Assembly (NCBI GenBank): GCA_023428695.1
Contig: JAEYWY010000035.1
Location: forward strand, 252,906-316,905
Reading direction: 5' to 3'
DNA length: 64,000 nucleotides
From: Bacteroidota bacterium
GTDB taxonomy: Bacteria > Bacteroidota > Bacteroidia > Cytophagales > Cyclobacteriaceae
The notes beneath the pieces were generated by a model. It was not told the DNA's origin. It made no database searches and saw only the letters and a program-made list of their open reading frames with translations. Position 1 is the first letter of the stretch; the number at the start of each line of letters is the position of its first letter. Both the position numbers and the translations under genes were made by a program. Below are positions 34,653 to 45,400 of the stretch, piece after piece.

Positions 34653-35804
34653 TCAGGCAGGGTCTGATTTCGCGAGATCAACCATATTTATCGGGATAAG
34701 ATTCACATTAAACTTCTTCACCATCATATTCATGATCGGATCGTTCTTGATCTTCTGAATAATGCGTGACGTCTGTGCGGCGTCATATCCCATGACCATC
34801 TGATCCCTCAGATCCAAATACTTGACAGCAAAGAAAAATCCTGCGATTACATATGGGCCAAACGGGGTATGAGGAATATCGAATGAGCTACCGGTCATAT
34901 TGAACACCGTGTTGGGCAAATACTCACCCGTGTGGTTTATGTTTCGCAGCTTCATATAATAATTAGCCGCCATCAGGCCGGAAGAAAGGCGGGGGTCGGT
35001 CATACACAAAAGTCCGGCGAGCGGTTTTTGTTTTTTTGACTGATTTATAAGCAGATCCTTTGCCTTGCGTTCGTTCATTGAGTTCGCCCGGACTTCATGT
35101 TGCACGGAATCCCAAAAGGGGACAGCGGGATCTCCATCATCAACCCGTATCAACGAATGAATTGCATAGTCGTTGAACCCGCACGTGATTTTTATGTCAA
35201 GCATTTTCAACTCCGGATCCCGGGCTATGTGTTTCTCCAGTATCGTACGCTGATGTCTCGTATGCGTACGCAGTAAGTCAATACTTTTTATCCAATCACC
35301 AGCAAGATATCCTTCGTACGCGTACACTTCTGCAAGCAGCGTCTTGATTTTTGTGTCATTATCGATAACGATAGGGCGTCCGCGAACATCGATCACAGGA
35401 CATCCCTCAATAATCATTTGTTCAATCTCGACACCTACGGAGCTTGCATTTAACATCCCGCAGTTCAGGGGTGACCCGTCAACGACCTTGAGCTCATGGA
35501 CGTGACTGATATAATTGTCATTGGAATCCTCGGTAAGGTGTCCGTGAGTCTGAATGTGAACGAAATAGCTTATATGAGCGTTGGGGTCTGAACTGTTTCG
35601 CTGAGCGTGTTCAAACGTCCGCTTGATGTCCATCACGACATCAGGGCTGATAAACGATCCGGCTGCACGTATAATGTGCACTTCCACTTCAATACCGTTC
35701 CTGAGGTATTCGCGGGTTACTTTTTCAACTGCATCAAGCTGAACCTGGCTAAAGTCGCGCGCATCAGCGCATCCGATTAGAACGTGAACTTGTTTTTCTT
35801 TCAT
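34653..35804 (-). CDS. Degenerate tandem beta-carbonic-anhydrase-like protein
   Basis: A 383-residue soluble protein I do not know by name. The first half starts HVLIGCADARDF (Cys12, Asp14, Arg16: the CxDxR of beta-carbonic anhydrases), then VHIIRAAGSF (compare RNAGN) and YFVHIQTHGHL, where the family normally has GHxxCG. The second half repeats the plan: GLLCMTDPRL (267-272), VFNMTGSSF and AVKYLDLRDQMVMGY (326-340), which resembles the beta-CA stretch ending VVMGH. The zinc cysteine of HxxC is absent in both halves, so carbonic anhydrase activity is doubtful. No signal peptide. Function unknown. Confidence 0.6.
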   Translation of the reverse strand: MKEKQVHVLIGCADARDFSQVQLDAVEKVTREYLRNGIEVEVHIIRAAGSFISPDVVMDIKRTFEHAQRNSSDPNAHISYFVHIQTHGHLTEDSNDNYISHVHELKVVDGSPLNCGMLNASSVGVEIEQMIIEGCPVIDVRGRPIVIDNDTKIKTLLAEVYAYEGYLAGDWIKSIDLLRTHTRHQRTILEKHIARDPELKMLDIKITCGFNDYAIHSLIRVDDGDPAVPFWDSVQHEVRANSMNERKAKDLLINQSKKQKPLAGLLCMTDPRLSSGLMAANYYMKLRNINHTGEYLPNTVFNMTGSSFDIPHTPFGPYVIAGFFFAVKYLDLRDQMVMGYDAAQTSRIIQKIKNDPIMNMMVKKFNVNLIPINMVDLAKSDPA

Positions 35805-35824
35805 GAGGGATTGTTAGAAGGCAT

Positions 35825-36865
35825 TCATGCGCGTGGAATATGTTGGTCCATAAAACGCTTTCGGACCAGGTTCCAGTTTTCCATTACGCGGGTCCTCGTG
35901 GAATTCAATTCATTATTGACCTCGTTGTACTCTTTGACCGATGCATTAAAATTGTTCACCGCGGCATTAAAGGCGTCGACATCCTCCTTGGTTCGCTTCG
36001 CTGCCGGTTTGGATTCAAACGCCTTTTTAATTTTTTCGAGCTCATCCGACTTAAGATGAAAATCAACAAGCGCATCCATCTTTCCGGCTTCCTGCTTCTG
36101 GAACGCGAGGACTTTCTGACAGGCATTTATTAACGATTTATCTCCGTTGAAACCTTTGGTCGTATCAAGGCGTTGAAGTCCTTCCTCGGCATATTTCAGC
36201 ATCGCACTTCTCAACTGCTCGACTGCATTGATATTGTTGCCATTTAATGCTTCTATCATCAGTGTCTCCTGCACGGTACTCTTGAAAAAAATGAGATACA
36301 AGGCCCGGTCATACTTGTTGACCAGTCCAACCTGTTTTAATTTTTGATTTAGTTTGGTTGTCTCGGCTTCAGTAAGCGTAACGTTGTGACGGTTCGCGAA
36401 AAGCGAATATGCCGCTCCCACTTTGGCGTTAGCCGCCTTAAGTTTTTCATCTACTTTTTCCTGGGTGAGGATAATCGCTTCCATCATGTCATAGGATCGT
36501 TCTGCAACCTCTTCCAAGTCGACAATTTTGTGATAGTCCTCGACGAAAACGGAAAGCAAAACGTTCCAGTACTCGCGAAACGCATCCCGCAATGAGGCGT
36601 CACCTTTGAAGGGTCGCAGTTTTCCCGATTCCCGGAGCGCTTCCTTTATCGATGTGATCACTTGCTCGCGTCGCTTTTCAAGTTTGCGTGCTCTGCGTCC
36701 GTGTGCAACTTCACTCATATAGCTCATATAATTTCGCGAAAGTTCCTCCTCCATCTGCGTAAGAAACTTCATGTGCTCAACGGGGCTGTCGGTATTCGCC
36801 TGGGCGAGCACGTTTGTCGGATGCGACACCAGGATAAGTAGACATAAAAAAAGAAATATTCTCAT
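35825..36865 (-). CDS. Exported helical protein (LIC_11966-like?)
   Basis: A 346-residue protein with signal peptide MRIFLFLCLLILVSHPTNVLAQ, the rest almost entirely amphipathic helix with no cysteines and many Lys/Glu. It may belong to the 'LIC_11966 family surface protein' group, but that is only a loose resemblance. Its ATG overlaps the TGA of the S41 protease gene (ATGA), so the two are co-translated and it may be a partner or substrate of the protease. Confidence 0.65.
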   Translation of the reverse strand: MRIFLFLCLLILVSHPTNVLAQANTDSPVEHMKFLTQMEEELSRNYMSYMSEVAHGRRARKLEKRREQVITSIKEALRESGKLRPFKGDASLRDAFREYWNVLLSVFVEDYHKIVDLEEVAERSYDMMEAIILTQEKVDEKLKAANAKVGAAYSLFANRHNVTLTEAETTKLNQKLKQVGLVNKYDRALYLIFFKSTVQETLMIEALNGNNINAVEQLRSAMLKYAEEGLQRLDTTKGFNGDKSLINACQKVLAFQKQEAGKMDALVDFHLKSDELEKIKKAFESKPAAKRTKEDVDAFNAAVNNFNASVKEYNEVNNELNSTRTRVMENWNLVRKRFMDQHIPRA

Positions 36866-38946
36866 AACTTTTTCTGTAGCTCAATAAAATCACAAATAAT
36901 ATTAAACGCCTCGTCCAGACCAGCGTCGCGCGACAGCGAGTTCATCCAACCCTCACTAACCTGACTCGCATACACATCAAACTGCATATGAGGTTTTGCG
37001 AATTCGTGGAAGACCACGCGATATGAGTTTGTCCTGTTCTGCAGCGCAGCATTCAGGGCAGTAAACCATTTTTCATTTTCACGTCGCAGCGTAAGCATGT
37101 CCGTCCACGTTATTTGTGCCCCGGACCCGCGACTTGCAGACGACTTGAATCCCGCAAATTTTTCTATCATTCCAAATGTCGGCGAATCTTTCTGACGCAG
37201 CAAACTTTTACGTCTGAGTTCATCGACAGGCAGAGATGGATACGGAGTGTAGTAAGTCTTTTTTGAAACCGAGTCCGGCGGCAGAGAAAACGGGATCGAC
37301 TTCTCACGTACATCGAAAATGTCGTAAACGTCAGGAAAAGTAATATCGGGTTCCACGCCGGATTGCTGTACTGACTTTCCATTGATACGATAAAGTTTCG
37401 AGGAAGTAATCGCACAATATCCCGTTTTTGTCGAAGGTCCAAACTGCGCCAGATTCGAAATCAGTTCATTGTTTTCGACCGCGAAAATTTGTTGACCTAC
37501 ACCTTTTCCAAACGACGTACTTCCCACGATCAAGGCACGGCGGTGATCCTGGAGCGATGCGGCTACAACTTCTGAAGCAGACGCACTTAATCCATTTATC
37601 ATTACTACAAGCGGTCCGTCATAAACAGTACCGCGATTAATATCTTTTAAGATAATCGCGTCTCGCCCCTTCTCAACCATCAGTGCTATTGGCCCAACTT
37701 CAATGAAGATACCGGAAAGGTCTCGCGCCTCGGAAAGCGATCCACCCCGATTGAATCGCAGGTCAAGAACGATACCGTCGATGTTCTCCTTCTTTAGTTT
37801 GATGATCTCCTTGGCAACGTCGGCAGCACAGCTTGCATGCTCGTCCTTCCAATTGCCATAGAATCCAGGCAGGGAGATGTAGCCTATCTTCTTACGCCCC
37901 TCAAGGACGAATGCCCGGACTACATTATCATCCGTTTTGATTTTTTCCTTTCTTAAAGAAACGGTGGAGAGAAGCCCGCCGGGTTTTCGAAGTTCAAGTT
38001 CAAGGGTAGCATGATTAAATTCCCGGAAGTATTCGTCGAATTCATTTTCATCCATCCCGATTGTCTCAACCCATTCCCTGCCGGACCATCGCATACGTTC
38101 AACCCTGTCACCGATGTTGATCTGACCTGACTTCCAGGCGGGCCCTCCGGGAAGAAGGCCGGAGATCACAACATCGTTATCCCGAAACTCGAAATCAATA
38201 CCAAGCTGATATCCTTCGACGGTGACGGCGGCGAGAAAGTTCTCCATCTGCGTCTTCGACATATAACCCGTATGCGGATCGAATACACTTCCGATTGCAG
38301 AAATGAATTGCGCGTGCATTTGATTTGTGAATCCAACTGAGGGCTTAAGTCGTTTGCGAATCTCACGTGCGTACCGGTTCGCAAGTGCGTCTGTTTTTTC
38401 CTGCGACCTATTCCGGAAGAAATCGGCATCCGTCCCTCGGGGTGATGCGATTCGTTCGGCAGCCAGTTCCTGAAGAAGCTCATACCGGAACCGTTGCAGC
38501 CATTTATTCTTCAGAGAAAGTTCATCGTCGGCCCAGACAGAATCGGGCGATGATATATGTTTGACGGATGCGACGTCGACTGTGGTTTTTGCTTCATCAA
38601 TGAGATGACCCGCGCGCTCAAGAGCCGCCTGGTAGCGTTCCAGAAGACGTGGGTAGAAGATCCATGACAATCCATTCAGGTCATTATCAATGTGAAGTTC
38701 ATGCTTTCGAAGAGCGATAATGTCCTCACTGGTAAAATACATCTTCGAAGGATCGAGATTAGCAATCAGGTAGTCGAAGAGCTGTTTTGAAAACTCATCG
38801 TCAATCAGCCGCGGGACAATGTGTGACCGCTTGAACATTTTGGTCACTCGACGCGCTTCGGTCTCGGTCGGCGATGACTGGCCATTGCCGGATACTACCA
38901 GGGTGAGAAACAATAAAATCAATGACACCAAACGCATGGGAACCAT
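36862..38946 (-). CDS. S41 family carboxy-terminal processing peptidase
   Basis: A 694-residue exported protease of the tail-specific (Prc/Tsp) type. Signal peptide, an N-terminal helical domain with LDPSKMYFTSEDI, a PDZ domain (about 235-320, with YQLGIDFEF and SGQINIGDRVERM), then the S41 core with LDLRFNRGGSLSEA; Ser in NGLSASASEVVA and Lys in STSFGKGVGQ form the Ser-Lys dyad. A C-terminal DUF3340-like helical tail follows. It cuts proteins with non-polar C-termini in the periplasm. The second ATG at 38937 is an equally good start. Confidence 0.93.
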   Translation of the reverse strand: MVPMRLVSLILLFLTLVVSGNGQSSPTETEARRVTKMFKRSHIVPRLIDDEFSKQLFDYLIANLDPSKMYFTSEDIIALRKHELHIDNDLNGLSWIFYPRLLERYQAALERAGHLIDEAKTTVDVASVKHISSPDSVWADDELSLKNKWLQRFRYELLQELAAERIASPRGTDADFFRNRSQEKTDALANRYAREIRKRLKPSVGFTNQMHAQFISAIGSVFDPHTGYMSKTQMENFLAAVTVEGYQLGIDFEFRDNDVVISGLLPGGPAWKSGQINIGDRVERMRWSGREWVETIGMDENEFDEYFREFNHATLELELRKPGGLLSTVSLRKEKIKTDDNVVRAFVLEGRKKIGYISLPGFYGNWKDEHASCAADVAKEIIKLKKENIDGIVLDLRFNRGGSLSEARDLSGIFIEVGPIALMVEKGRDAIILKDINRGTVYDGPLVVMINGLSASASEVVAASLQDHRRALIVGSTSFGKGVGQQIFAVENNELISNLAQFGPSTKTGYCAITSSKLYRINGKSVQQSGVEPDITFPDVYDIFDVREKSIPFSLPPDSVSKKTYYTPYPSLPVDELRRKSLLRQKDSPTFGMIEKFAGFKSSASRGSGAQITWTDMLTLRRENEKWFTALNAALQNRTNSYRVVFHEFAKPHMQFDVYASQVSEGWMNSLSRDAGLDEAFNIICDFIELQKKL

Positions 38947-39032
38947 TTCCGCGAAGACGCTGCACCGATAACACGGTGAGTGATCTCGGATTATTGATAT
39001 TTTTGCTTGAAAGATAACTATAAGGAATCAAA

Positions 39033-39758
39033 ATGTACGACTCGTATAAGGAAATCCTGGCTGCACTCAGATCCGCAGGTGGAAAGGCCAAAAACGACGC
39101 TTTTCTGGACAGGTACCTTGGGACCTCCCATCCTAAATACTCCATTACCACACCGGTCCTGCGAAAGATTGCCCACGAGTGGATGAAAACGAACCGGGAA
39201 ATTTCCGCGGAAGAACTCGTTGAGGTACTGACGAATCTCATCGAAGGCAAGACGTTTACGGAGAAAATCATGGCAGGCGTGATGTTGGGGTATGCGACTT
39301 CTGCACAGCGCACGTTCGACATCAAGATCTTTGATCATTGGCTAAGTCAACTTGAAGGCTGGGCCGAAATTGACGCACTATGTTCAGGAAAGTACAGCCT
39401 TAATGAAATCCCGCGCAACTGGAAAGCGTGGTCTAAACAACTGGTGCGATTCAACAAAAGCAGGGAAATCCAGAAACGCAGGGCTTCACTTGTTTTAATG
39501 TGTTCGCCCTTGTCGCATTCCGGCGATGCAGCCTTACGCGAGATGGCCTTTACATTGATCGATCGGGTAAAGCATGAAAAAGAAATCCTGATTACAAAAG
39601 CGATCTCGTGGTTGCTCCGAAGTATGATTCGTCATCATCACGATGCTGTAATGGATTACATCAACGACAACGCAGAAACACTTCCCGCAATAGCAGTAAG
39701 GGAAACAAGAAAAAAACTTGAAACAGGGCGAAAGACTACGCGAAGATCAACAACGTAA
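39033..39758 (+). CDS. DNA alkylation repair protein (AlkD-like)
   Basis: A 241-residue all-helical HEAT-like repeat protein of the AlkC/AlkD glycosylase family, which removes N3- and N7-alkylated bases. Recognisable features are YLGTSHPKYSITTPVLRKIA near the start and the WAEIDALC segment, corresponding to the catalytic aspartate region of AlkD. The family's C-terminal helices (ISWLLRSMIRHH) are present. On the minus strand an exact TAnnTTTG-type promoter element is not needed; on the plus strand TATTTTTG at 38998-39005 may be its -7 element. Confidence 0.9.
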   Translation: MYDSYKEILAALRSAGGKAKNDAFLDRYLGTSHPKYSITTPVLRKIAHEWMKTNREISAEELVEVLTNLIEGKTFTEKIMAGVMLGYATSAQRTFDIKIFDHWLSQLEGWAEIDALCSGKYSLNEIPRNWKAWSKQLVRFNKSREIQKRRASLVLMCSPLSHSGDAALREMAFTLIDRVKHEKEILITKAISWLLRSMIRHHHDAVMDYINDNAETLPAIAVRETRKKLETGRKTTRRSTT

Positions 39759-40304
39759 TCAATGGAGTACCGGCTCGACGCGTTCAACGAAAGCCGTCAT
39801 TGATTGCCTGAGCAAATCCCAGTCGGTATAAATATGATCGCGCGAGGTGTCGGTGACCGCCCCGGCTTTTTTCATGATCGAACGTATCAGCATCTTTTTG
39901 ATGAAGCCGTATTGTGTGTACAACAATGCACCGGCTACCTGTTCAACAATAACGGGTTTCCATCCGCTCACTTCAAGGAAGTGCCGGGTTGTCTCCTCGA
40001 GACTTCTTCTCGCTTCGGGATCTTTGTTAGTTATCGACAATCCTACAGACAGGAATGCGCAAGGTATTCTGTTAAGCATACCTGCGTTGATGGTGGCATA
40101 GTCAACAATTTCGTTGCGATATTGACCCGCATGAATAGAGGCAGTGACAACTACCGCATCGAAGTCGCCAAGGTTCGGTTTAACGTCTCCAGGCACGCTT
40201 ATCACTTTCAGGTTGTGCTGAGCAAGACACGTTTTGGTAGCCAGGAAGTCAGCTATTCTCCTTGTGTGCCCGTCGGTAGTTGAGTAGGCAATTAATACGT
40301 TCAT
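39759..40304 (-). CDS. hemG: Protoporphyrinogen oxidase, flavodoxin type (HemG)
   Basis: A 181-residue flavodoxin-like protein. It starts MNVLIAYSTTDGHTRRIADF, an FMN phosphate loop, and continues with VVVTASIHAGQYRNEIVDY and FLSVGLS, the HemG pattern; the long loop characteristic of menaquinone-dependent protoporphyrinogen oxidase (EC 1.3.5.3) follows. The ATG at 40304 is taken because homology begins there. HemG converts protoporphyrinogen IX to protoporphyrin IX in heme synthesis. Its stop abuts the AlkD stop, convergent with zero gap. Confidence 0.88.
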   Translation of the reverse strand: MNVLIAYSTTDGHTRRIADFLATKTCLAQHNLKVISVPGDVKPNLGDFDAVVVTASIHAGQYRNEIVDYATINAGMLNRIPCAFLSVGLSITNKDPEARRSLEETTRHFLEVSGWKPVIVEQVAGALLYTQYGFIKKMLIRSIMKKAGAVTDTSRDHIYTDWDLLRQSMTAFVERVEPVLH

Positions 40305-40457
40305 GGCGAAAAGAGTGGAAGCAATTAAAGAAATCAGCGCGGATGATAAGGTGACTTTAATCACCCCGGGTACTGATTGATATCCACCGGGCAAGGAATC
40401 ATTTTGGGATCACCGGCATGTGAACCCCGCGAAATCAGGGGATTCGCGGCATCGGCA

Positions 40458-40907
40458 TCAGTCCTCCTGGCCGATCTTCTGTTTGAGGATGCTGTGTTGG
40501 ATGCGGAACGTGAGAAAATCCTGCGTGGTTTGCACGGAAATCCTTCGACTGGTCAGTGTATTGGTTTTCGTTTCCAATGTGAAGAGTAACTGGCCGTCGA
40601 CGAGGTATACGATTACGGGGGATATGTTGTACGCCTGTTTAAGTCTTTCAAAAGACTTCTCTGTCAAAACCATATAAAACTCCAGCATTCCCGGGTATTC
40701 GGTTATTGGTGAAATGCTTTCGATTTCGTCTGAAGTCACAAGGGGTTTCTCGGCCAGGCACACACTGGTTTTTTCAACTACTACCTGCCTGGCGTTTTTC
40801 GTGTTTCTCGGGCAGTTGTAGGTCAGGAACATCCCGGTTTGACCACTTACCGTGGTCGCACCTGTAAGCACAAACAAGCAGATGACAAGGACTGACCGAA
40901 ACGACAT
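40458..40907 (-). CDS. Exported protein with SecDF-P1-head-like domain
   Basis: A 149-residue protein with signal peptide MSFRSVLVICLFVLTGATTVSGQ. The mature region, with EKPLVTSDEIESIS, MVLTEKSFERLKQAYN and PVIVYLVDGQLLF, resembles the periplasmic P1 head subdomain of SecD. It stands alone, so a role in protein export is only a guess. Confidence 0.65.
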   Translation of the reverse strand: MSFRSVLVICLFVLTGATTVSGQTGMFLTYNCPRNTKNARQVVVEKTSVCLAEKPLVTSDEIESISPITEYPGMLEFYMVLTEKSFERLKQAYNISPVIVYLVDGQLLFTLETKTNTLTSRRISVQTTQDFLTFRIQHSILKQKIGQED

Positions 40908-41027
40908 ACTTTGGTAGCTTTCTATCTAATTTACGAAAAGGTTTTACCTGTCCAGCCCCTGATCCTTTAATTGGGTGCCGACTAATGGCTCAAGGCACCG
41001 GAGTACGGATAATAATTCCTTTTACGT

Positions 41028-41058
41028 AAAAAAAGGCTGTGGATTTCGCCACAGCCTT
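41028..41058 (-). terminator. Terminator of the SusC-SusD transcript
   Basis: On the minus strand AAGGCTGTGG pairs with CCACAGCCTT (perfect 10 bp, six-base loop) and is followed by TTTTTTTACG. It begins 42 bases after the susD-like stop. Confidence 0.9.
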
Positions 41059-41099
41059 GCGCCCAAATAACCAGAAACGGCTATCCCTTAACCATTATA

Positions 41100-42479
41100 C
41101 TAATCAACGTCCCACCAAACCTTACCATAAAGACTCTCGCTTCCGCCAAACTGGCGCTGAACAGCTTCATTGTAATTATTCGTATTGTTGAATTGTTCGG
41201 ACTCGACGTAGATTAACCTGTTCGGTACAGCTGCGCCTTCCGGTTCGACCAGGTTTTCGGGGTAACCAGTACGCCTCCATTCTGCCCAGGCTTCATACCC
41301 ATGCATGAACAAATGAATCCAACGCTGTGTTGCGATTTGTTTGATTGCCTGAGCAGGATCATACACAATCGAAGCCTCGGCAAGGAACGTTTCCAGCCCA
41401 TCTGTTGAACCTGTCCACTGCAGGAACGACTGCTCAATCGCTCCCTCATAATGAGCCTGCGCTTCAGCGTCACCTCCGGGTATCCAGTCCAGCTTCGCGG
41501 CTTCAGCCATCGCGAACAAGATCTGCGCATATGTCACCAGTTGTACTTTGGAATCCTGCCTTGCTATTTCGTCCCCAAGCAGCGAATATTTTTCAGTATC
41601 GAAATTCACGATATCGCCATAGAGTTGGCCAACGTATTCGCCACTTTCCCTGGCGGGATTTCCGAACACAGATAACCGGGGGTCGTTTACAGGTTTCATT
41701 TCATTGACGAGGCCTTCAGTTAGCGCCCACCACTCGCGACCAAGCACGGTAACCTGACCGTACCAGTAACCCTGATTGTTCGCATCGGCGAGATGTCTGA
41801 ACACAAGGTTGTCATTGTTGGAAGTCATCACACCATCATTGAGTGCATCCACAAACTCTGTTTTTCCGCGGCCGGGATCAACTTCCGAAAGGCGAAGCGC
41901 CATCAGCAAACGAATCGAGTTGGCGAGTTTCCTCCATCGATCCATGTTTCCGCCGTAAATGATATCGCTTGAAAGCTGGCCTGTCACTTCCATTTCGCTT
42001 GCTTCCTTCAACATGGCAAACAAATCATCATAGATTTCTTCCTGGGTGTCGTACGCAGGGGTCAGGTTGGAGGCACCTTTCAGCGCGTCGTTAAACGGAA
42101 CGTCGCCCCAGCGGTCGGTGATATTCCAGAAGTAGTATGCCTTCAGGATTTTTGCAACCATTATCTCCGGACTTGCATTCGAATTTTGCAAAACCGTTTC
42201 TATGTTGATCAGCGGTCCCTGGTACCATCCGTAAAAACTCGTACTGGCTTGCGGATATAGCGATGTAGTTACGTATTGGGTTTCCGCCAGATACTGTGCG
42301 AGGAATTCTCCCTGCGGCGATTCACTCAAATCCGGAAGAGAAAGCATCGCGCTCGCAAGCAACTGGGGTCCGGATGCAACGCTGGGTTGATTGGGATTTT
42401 TATTGATTTCCTCGTCAAACTCGTTGCACGATCCGGCAAACAACGCTGCAGTTAACAACAGAAAATATATCTTTTTCAT
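41100..42479 (-). CDS. SusD/RagB-type nutrient-binding outer-membrane lipoprotein
   Basis: A 459-residue lipoprotein: lipobox in LFAGSCNEF (Cys18), then ANKxPNQP-like start NKNPNQPSVASGPQLL, and the TPR-containing SusD-like_2 fold (AKILKAYYFWNITDRWGDVPF, WRKLANSIRLLMALRLSEVD). It forms the lid over the SusC-like transporter encoded 11 bases upstream. No glycan-active enzyme is adjacent; the SusD-like_2 branch often takes up peptides or other non-glycan ligands. Confidence 0.93.
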   Translation of the reverse strand: MKKIYFLLLTAALFAGSCNEFDEEINKNPNQPSVASGPQLLASAMLSLPDLSESPQGEFLAQYLAETQYVTTSLYPQASTSFYGWYQGPLINIETVLQNSNASPEIMVAKILKAYYFWNITDRWGDVPFNDALKGASNLTPAYDTQEEIYDDLFAMLKEASEMEVTGQLSSDIIYGGNMDRWRKLANSIRLLMALRLSEVDPGRGKTEFVDALNDGVMTSNNDNLVFRHLADANNQGYWYGQVTVLGREWWALTEGLVNEMKPVNDPRLSVFGNPARESGEYVGQLYGDIVNFDTEKYSLLGDEIARQDSKVQLVTYAQILFAMAEAAKLDWIPGGDAEAQAHYEGAIEQSFLQWTGSTDGLETFLAEASIVYDPAQAIKQIATQRWIHLFMHGYEAWAEWRRTGYPENLVEPEGAAVPNRLIYVESEQFNNTNNYNEAVQRQFGGSESLYGKVWWDVD

Positions 42480-42490
42480 GATCGTTGAAT

Positions 42491-45400
42491 TTAGAACGTG
42501 AAGTTGAGATTAAATCCGTATGAACGAACAGTGTTAATTTGTCCTGATTCATACCAACTGATGGACTGCCCGCCGGTTGATAACTCGGAAGGATCGAGTC
42601 CCTCGGGTGCTTTCTGATAAAGCATCGCCGGGTTCCGCGCAACGAACGCGATACCAACACGGTTGAATGGCAACTTGCTCCAGTCGTTCTTATCGAACCA
42701 ATAGCCCAACCGTACTTCGCGCAGTTTCACGTAGGTCGCGTCAATAAGCCATTCTTCATAGACGCGTCTTCCAACAACGCCCCAGTAAGTCTGCGGATTC
42801 ACGTATGCGGTTACAGGTTCCCCGGTTTGTGCAGAGATGCCTTCAACTTTCATCCCACCGCCTTCAGCGAGAGGATCGCGGACATTAAATCCTTTGTCAT
42901 TTGTGGCCACGGTAATCGGGTCGAGTCCGGTTCTTACGGCAAGCATCTTCGAGCGGCTGAAGAATTGACCACCGATCTGGAAATCAATCATCGCAGACAA
43001 CTCGAATTTCTTGTACCTCAGGATATTTTGAAATCCTCCTGTGAAATCCGGAAGAATTGTTCCGAAGTCGTACGTCGCATCCGTGAACAATGGCATGTTG
43101 TTGTTATCAAGAAGGATCTTACCCGTGGCTTCGTCACGTTGATAAGCCTGTCCTACGAGACTTCCAAACGGTTTTCCTTCATATGAATTCAGATAACTCG
43201 ATACGGACGAGTACCGTGTGGTTCCATACTGGTAAACTGAAATACCCGGGTACAATTCGACAACCATATTGCGGTTGCGGCTGATATTAAACATCACGTC
43301 CCAATTGAGGTCGCGGGTCTTGACAGGATTCCCCGTGAGGGCAAATTCGATACCGTTGTTTTCAATTTGACCAGCATTAATCGTTGCTGAACCGTAACCA
43401 CTTGTTCCCGACACGTCGAGGCGGAGAATCTGATTCTTATTGATTTGCTTGTACCAGGTGAATGAAGCACCGAGCCGGCCATCGAAAAATTTCAGGTCAA
43501 TACCTGCTTCATATGAGTGCGCAAATGACGGCTTGATACTCGGATTGTTCAGGTTGTCCGGAACAGAAAGCGTATTTGCCGTCACACTACCTGCATACAC
43601 CGTTCCTACGGAATAGAAAGAACTTGTTTCGTACGGACTGAGGTCAGAACCTGCCTGCGCATAGCTCACCCGTATTTTTCCAAGAGACATCGGCTCCCAG
43701 TGTGCAAGTTCGCTGAAAACCACACTTCCGGAAACTGACGGATACCAGTATGAATTGTTGTCAGGCGGAAGTGCTGAAGAGTTATCGTTTCTGACAGATG
43801 CATCGAGGAAGTAAGTGTCTCTGTATCCCAGGGACGCCATGGCGTAAAGACTGCGAATTTGTTTCCGGAGCAGGTAGGAAGACACATCAGGTCGGTCGAT
43901 CGATGCCTCGATGTTGTAAAAACCCGGTGCTGAAAGCCCGCCAACCGTGGACATGGAGAGGTATGAATACTTCCGATCGTAAATGTTTCCACCCACAATA
44001 CCATTAACAGAAAAATCGCCGAAGGTTTTGTCGTATTGGGCCATGAATTCGTAGTTCATCTCGCGATTTTGAAATTTTCCCGTCGAGTACCCGGGTGTTC
44101 CGGTTCCACCGAAAGCACGGCGTGACTCAATGTTCTGCGTGAACAAATCAGAACGAATGAAACCACTAAGGGTAAAGTCTGGTAATACCTTGTACTTTAA
44201 TCCGATATCGCCGAACACGCGGTCGCGGTTGTCGTTCGACGGGTTTTCATAAGCGAGGAAGTACGGGTTCGCCCAGTACAACGGATCAAAACTTGTCATT
44301 TCTCCTGTAGACGCACTTGGGCGGCTCAAATTCCAGTTAACGAATGTTCCATCCGCATACTCGTAGTTTTTCAAACGCTTCATGTCAACGTTGCGCTGGA
44401 ACCATTGGTTAAGGTAACGCGATCCGTCTTCAGACCCCTGACCCGGCCGTTGTGCGGTGTTCGTTGCATAGTTAAAGTTTGCCGCGACGTTGAGTTTAGG
44501 CGTGATATCCATGCCGGCACTAAGGCCCAGGTTATTCCTGCGAAGAAATGTATTTGGTTCCACCCCTTCGATACGGGTGTCATTAAAACTGATTCTGAAG
44601 TTTGTATTATTCCCGCCCCCGGTAACTGATATTCCGTTATTCCAGCTGTAACCGGTTTCAAAGTAATCTTCGATGTTGGTCGGATGAGGAACGAAAGGAG
44701 TCAGTTGTCCATATGTTGGATCCTGCGGATAAAAACTGAATACCTCGCGGACAAGAGTTCCATCCATCCGGGGACCCCAGCTTTCATCGACAGACATGTC
44801 AACATACTTATCGCCATTTGGCAACGTGCGCCAGTTTTGACTGGATCCACCTCCATATTGATTCTGATACGGCATGAAGTTGCCAACCTTCTCAACGAAG
44901 AACGCCGAGTTGAGTTCAACAGAAACCGGCCGTGCCTTACTACCCTTTTTGGTTGTGATCATCACGACACCGTACTGACCACGAATACCATAAAGCGCAG
45001 ACGCTGCAGGTCCTTTTAGAACGTTAATTGTTTCAATGTCTTCAGGGTTTACATCCTGGCCGAGGTTACCCAAATCCACACCGGAGGAACCGGAGAAATT
45101 CGCATTTGATATCGGCGTGCCGTCAACGACGATAAGCGGTTGGTCTCCGCCAGTAATTGAATTCACACCACGGATTTTGATTTTCTGTGTTCCACCCATA
45201 CTCGCTCCGGAAGAACCAACCACCTGAACACCGGCAATTTTGCCCGCTAACGAGCCGAGTACGTTTTGTTCTTTTGTAAAGGTCAGATTTTCACCTTTGA
45301 CCTCCTGAGTGGCATAACCAAGTGAACGCTCCTCGCGCGTTACACCCAGTGCTGTTACGACGACAAGTTCCAGCGATGTAACGTCGGCAACAAGTGCAAC

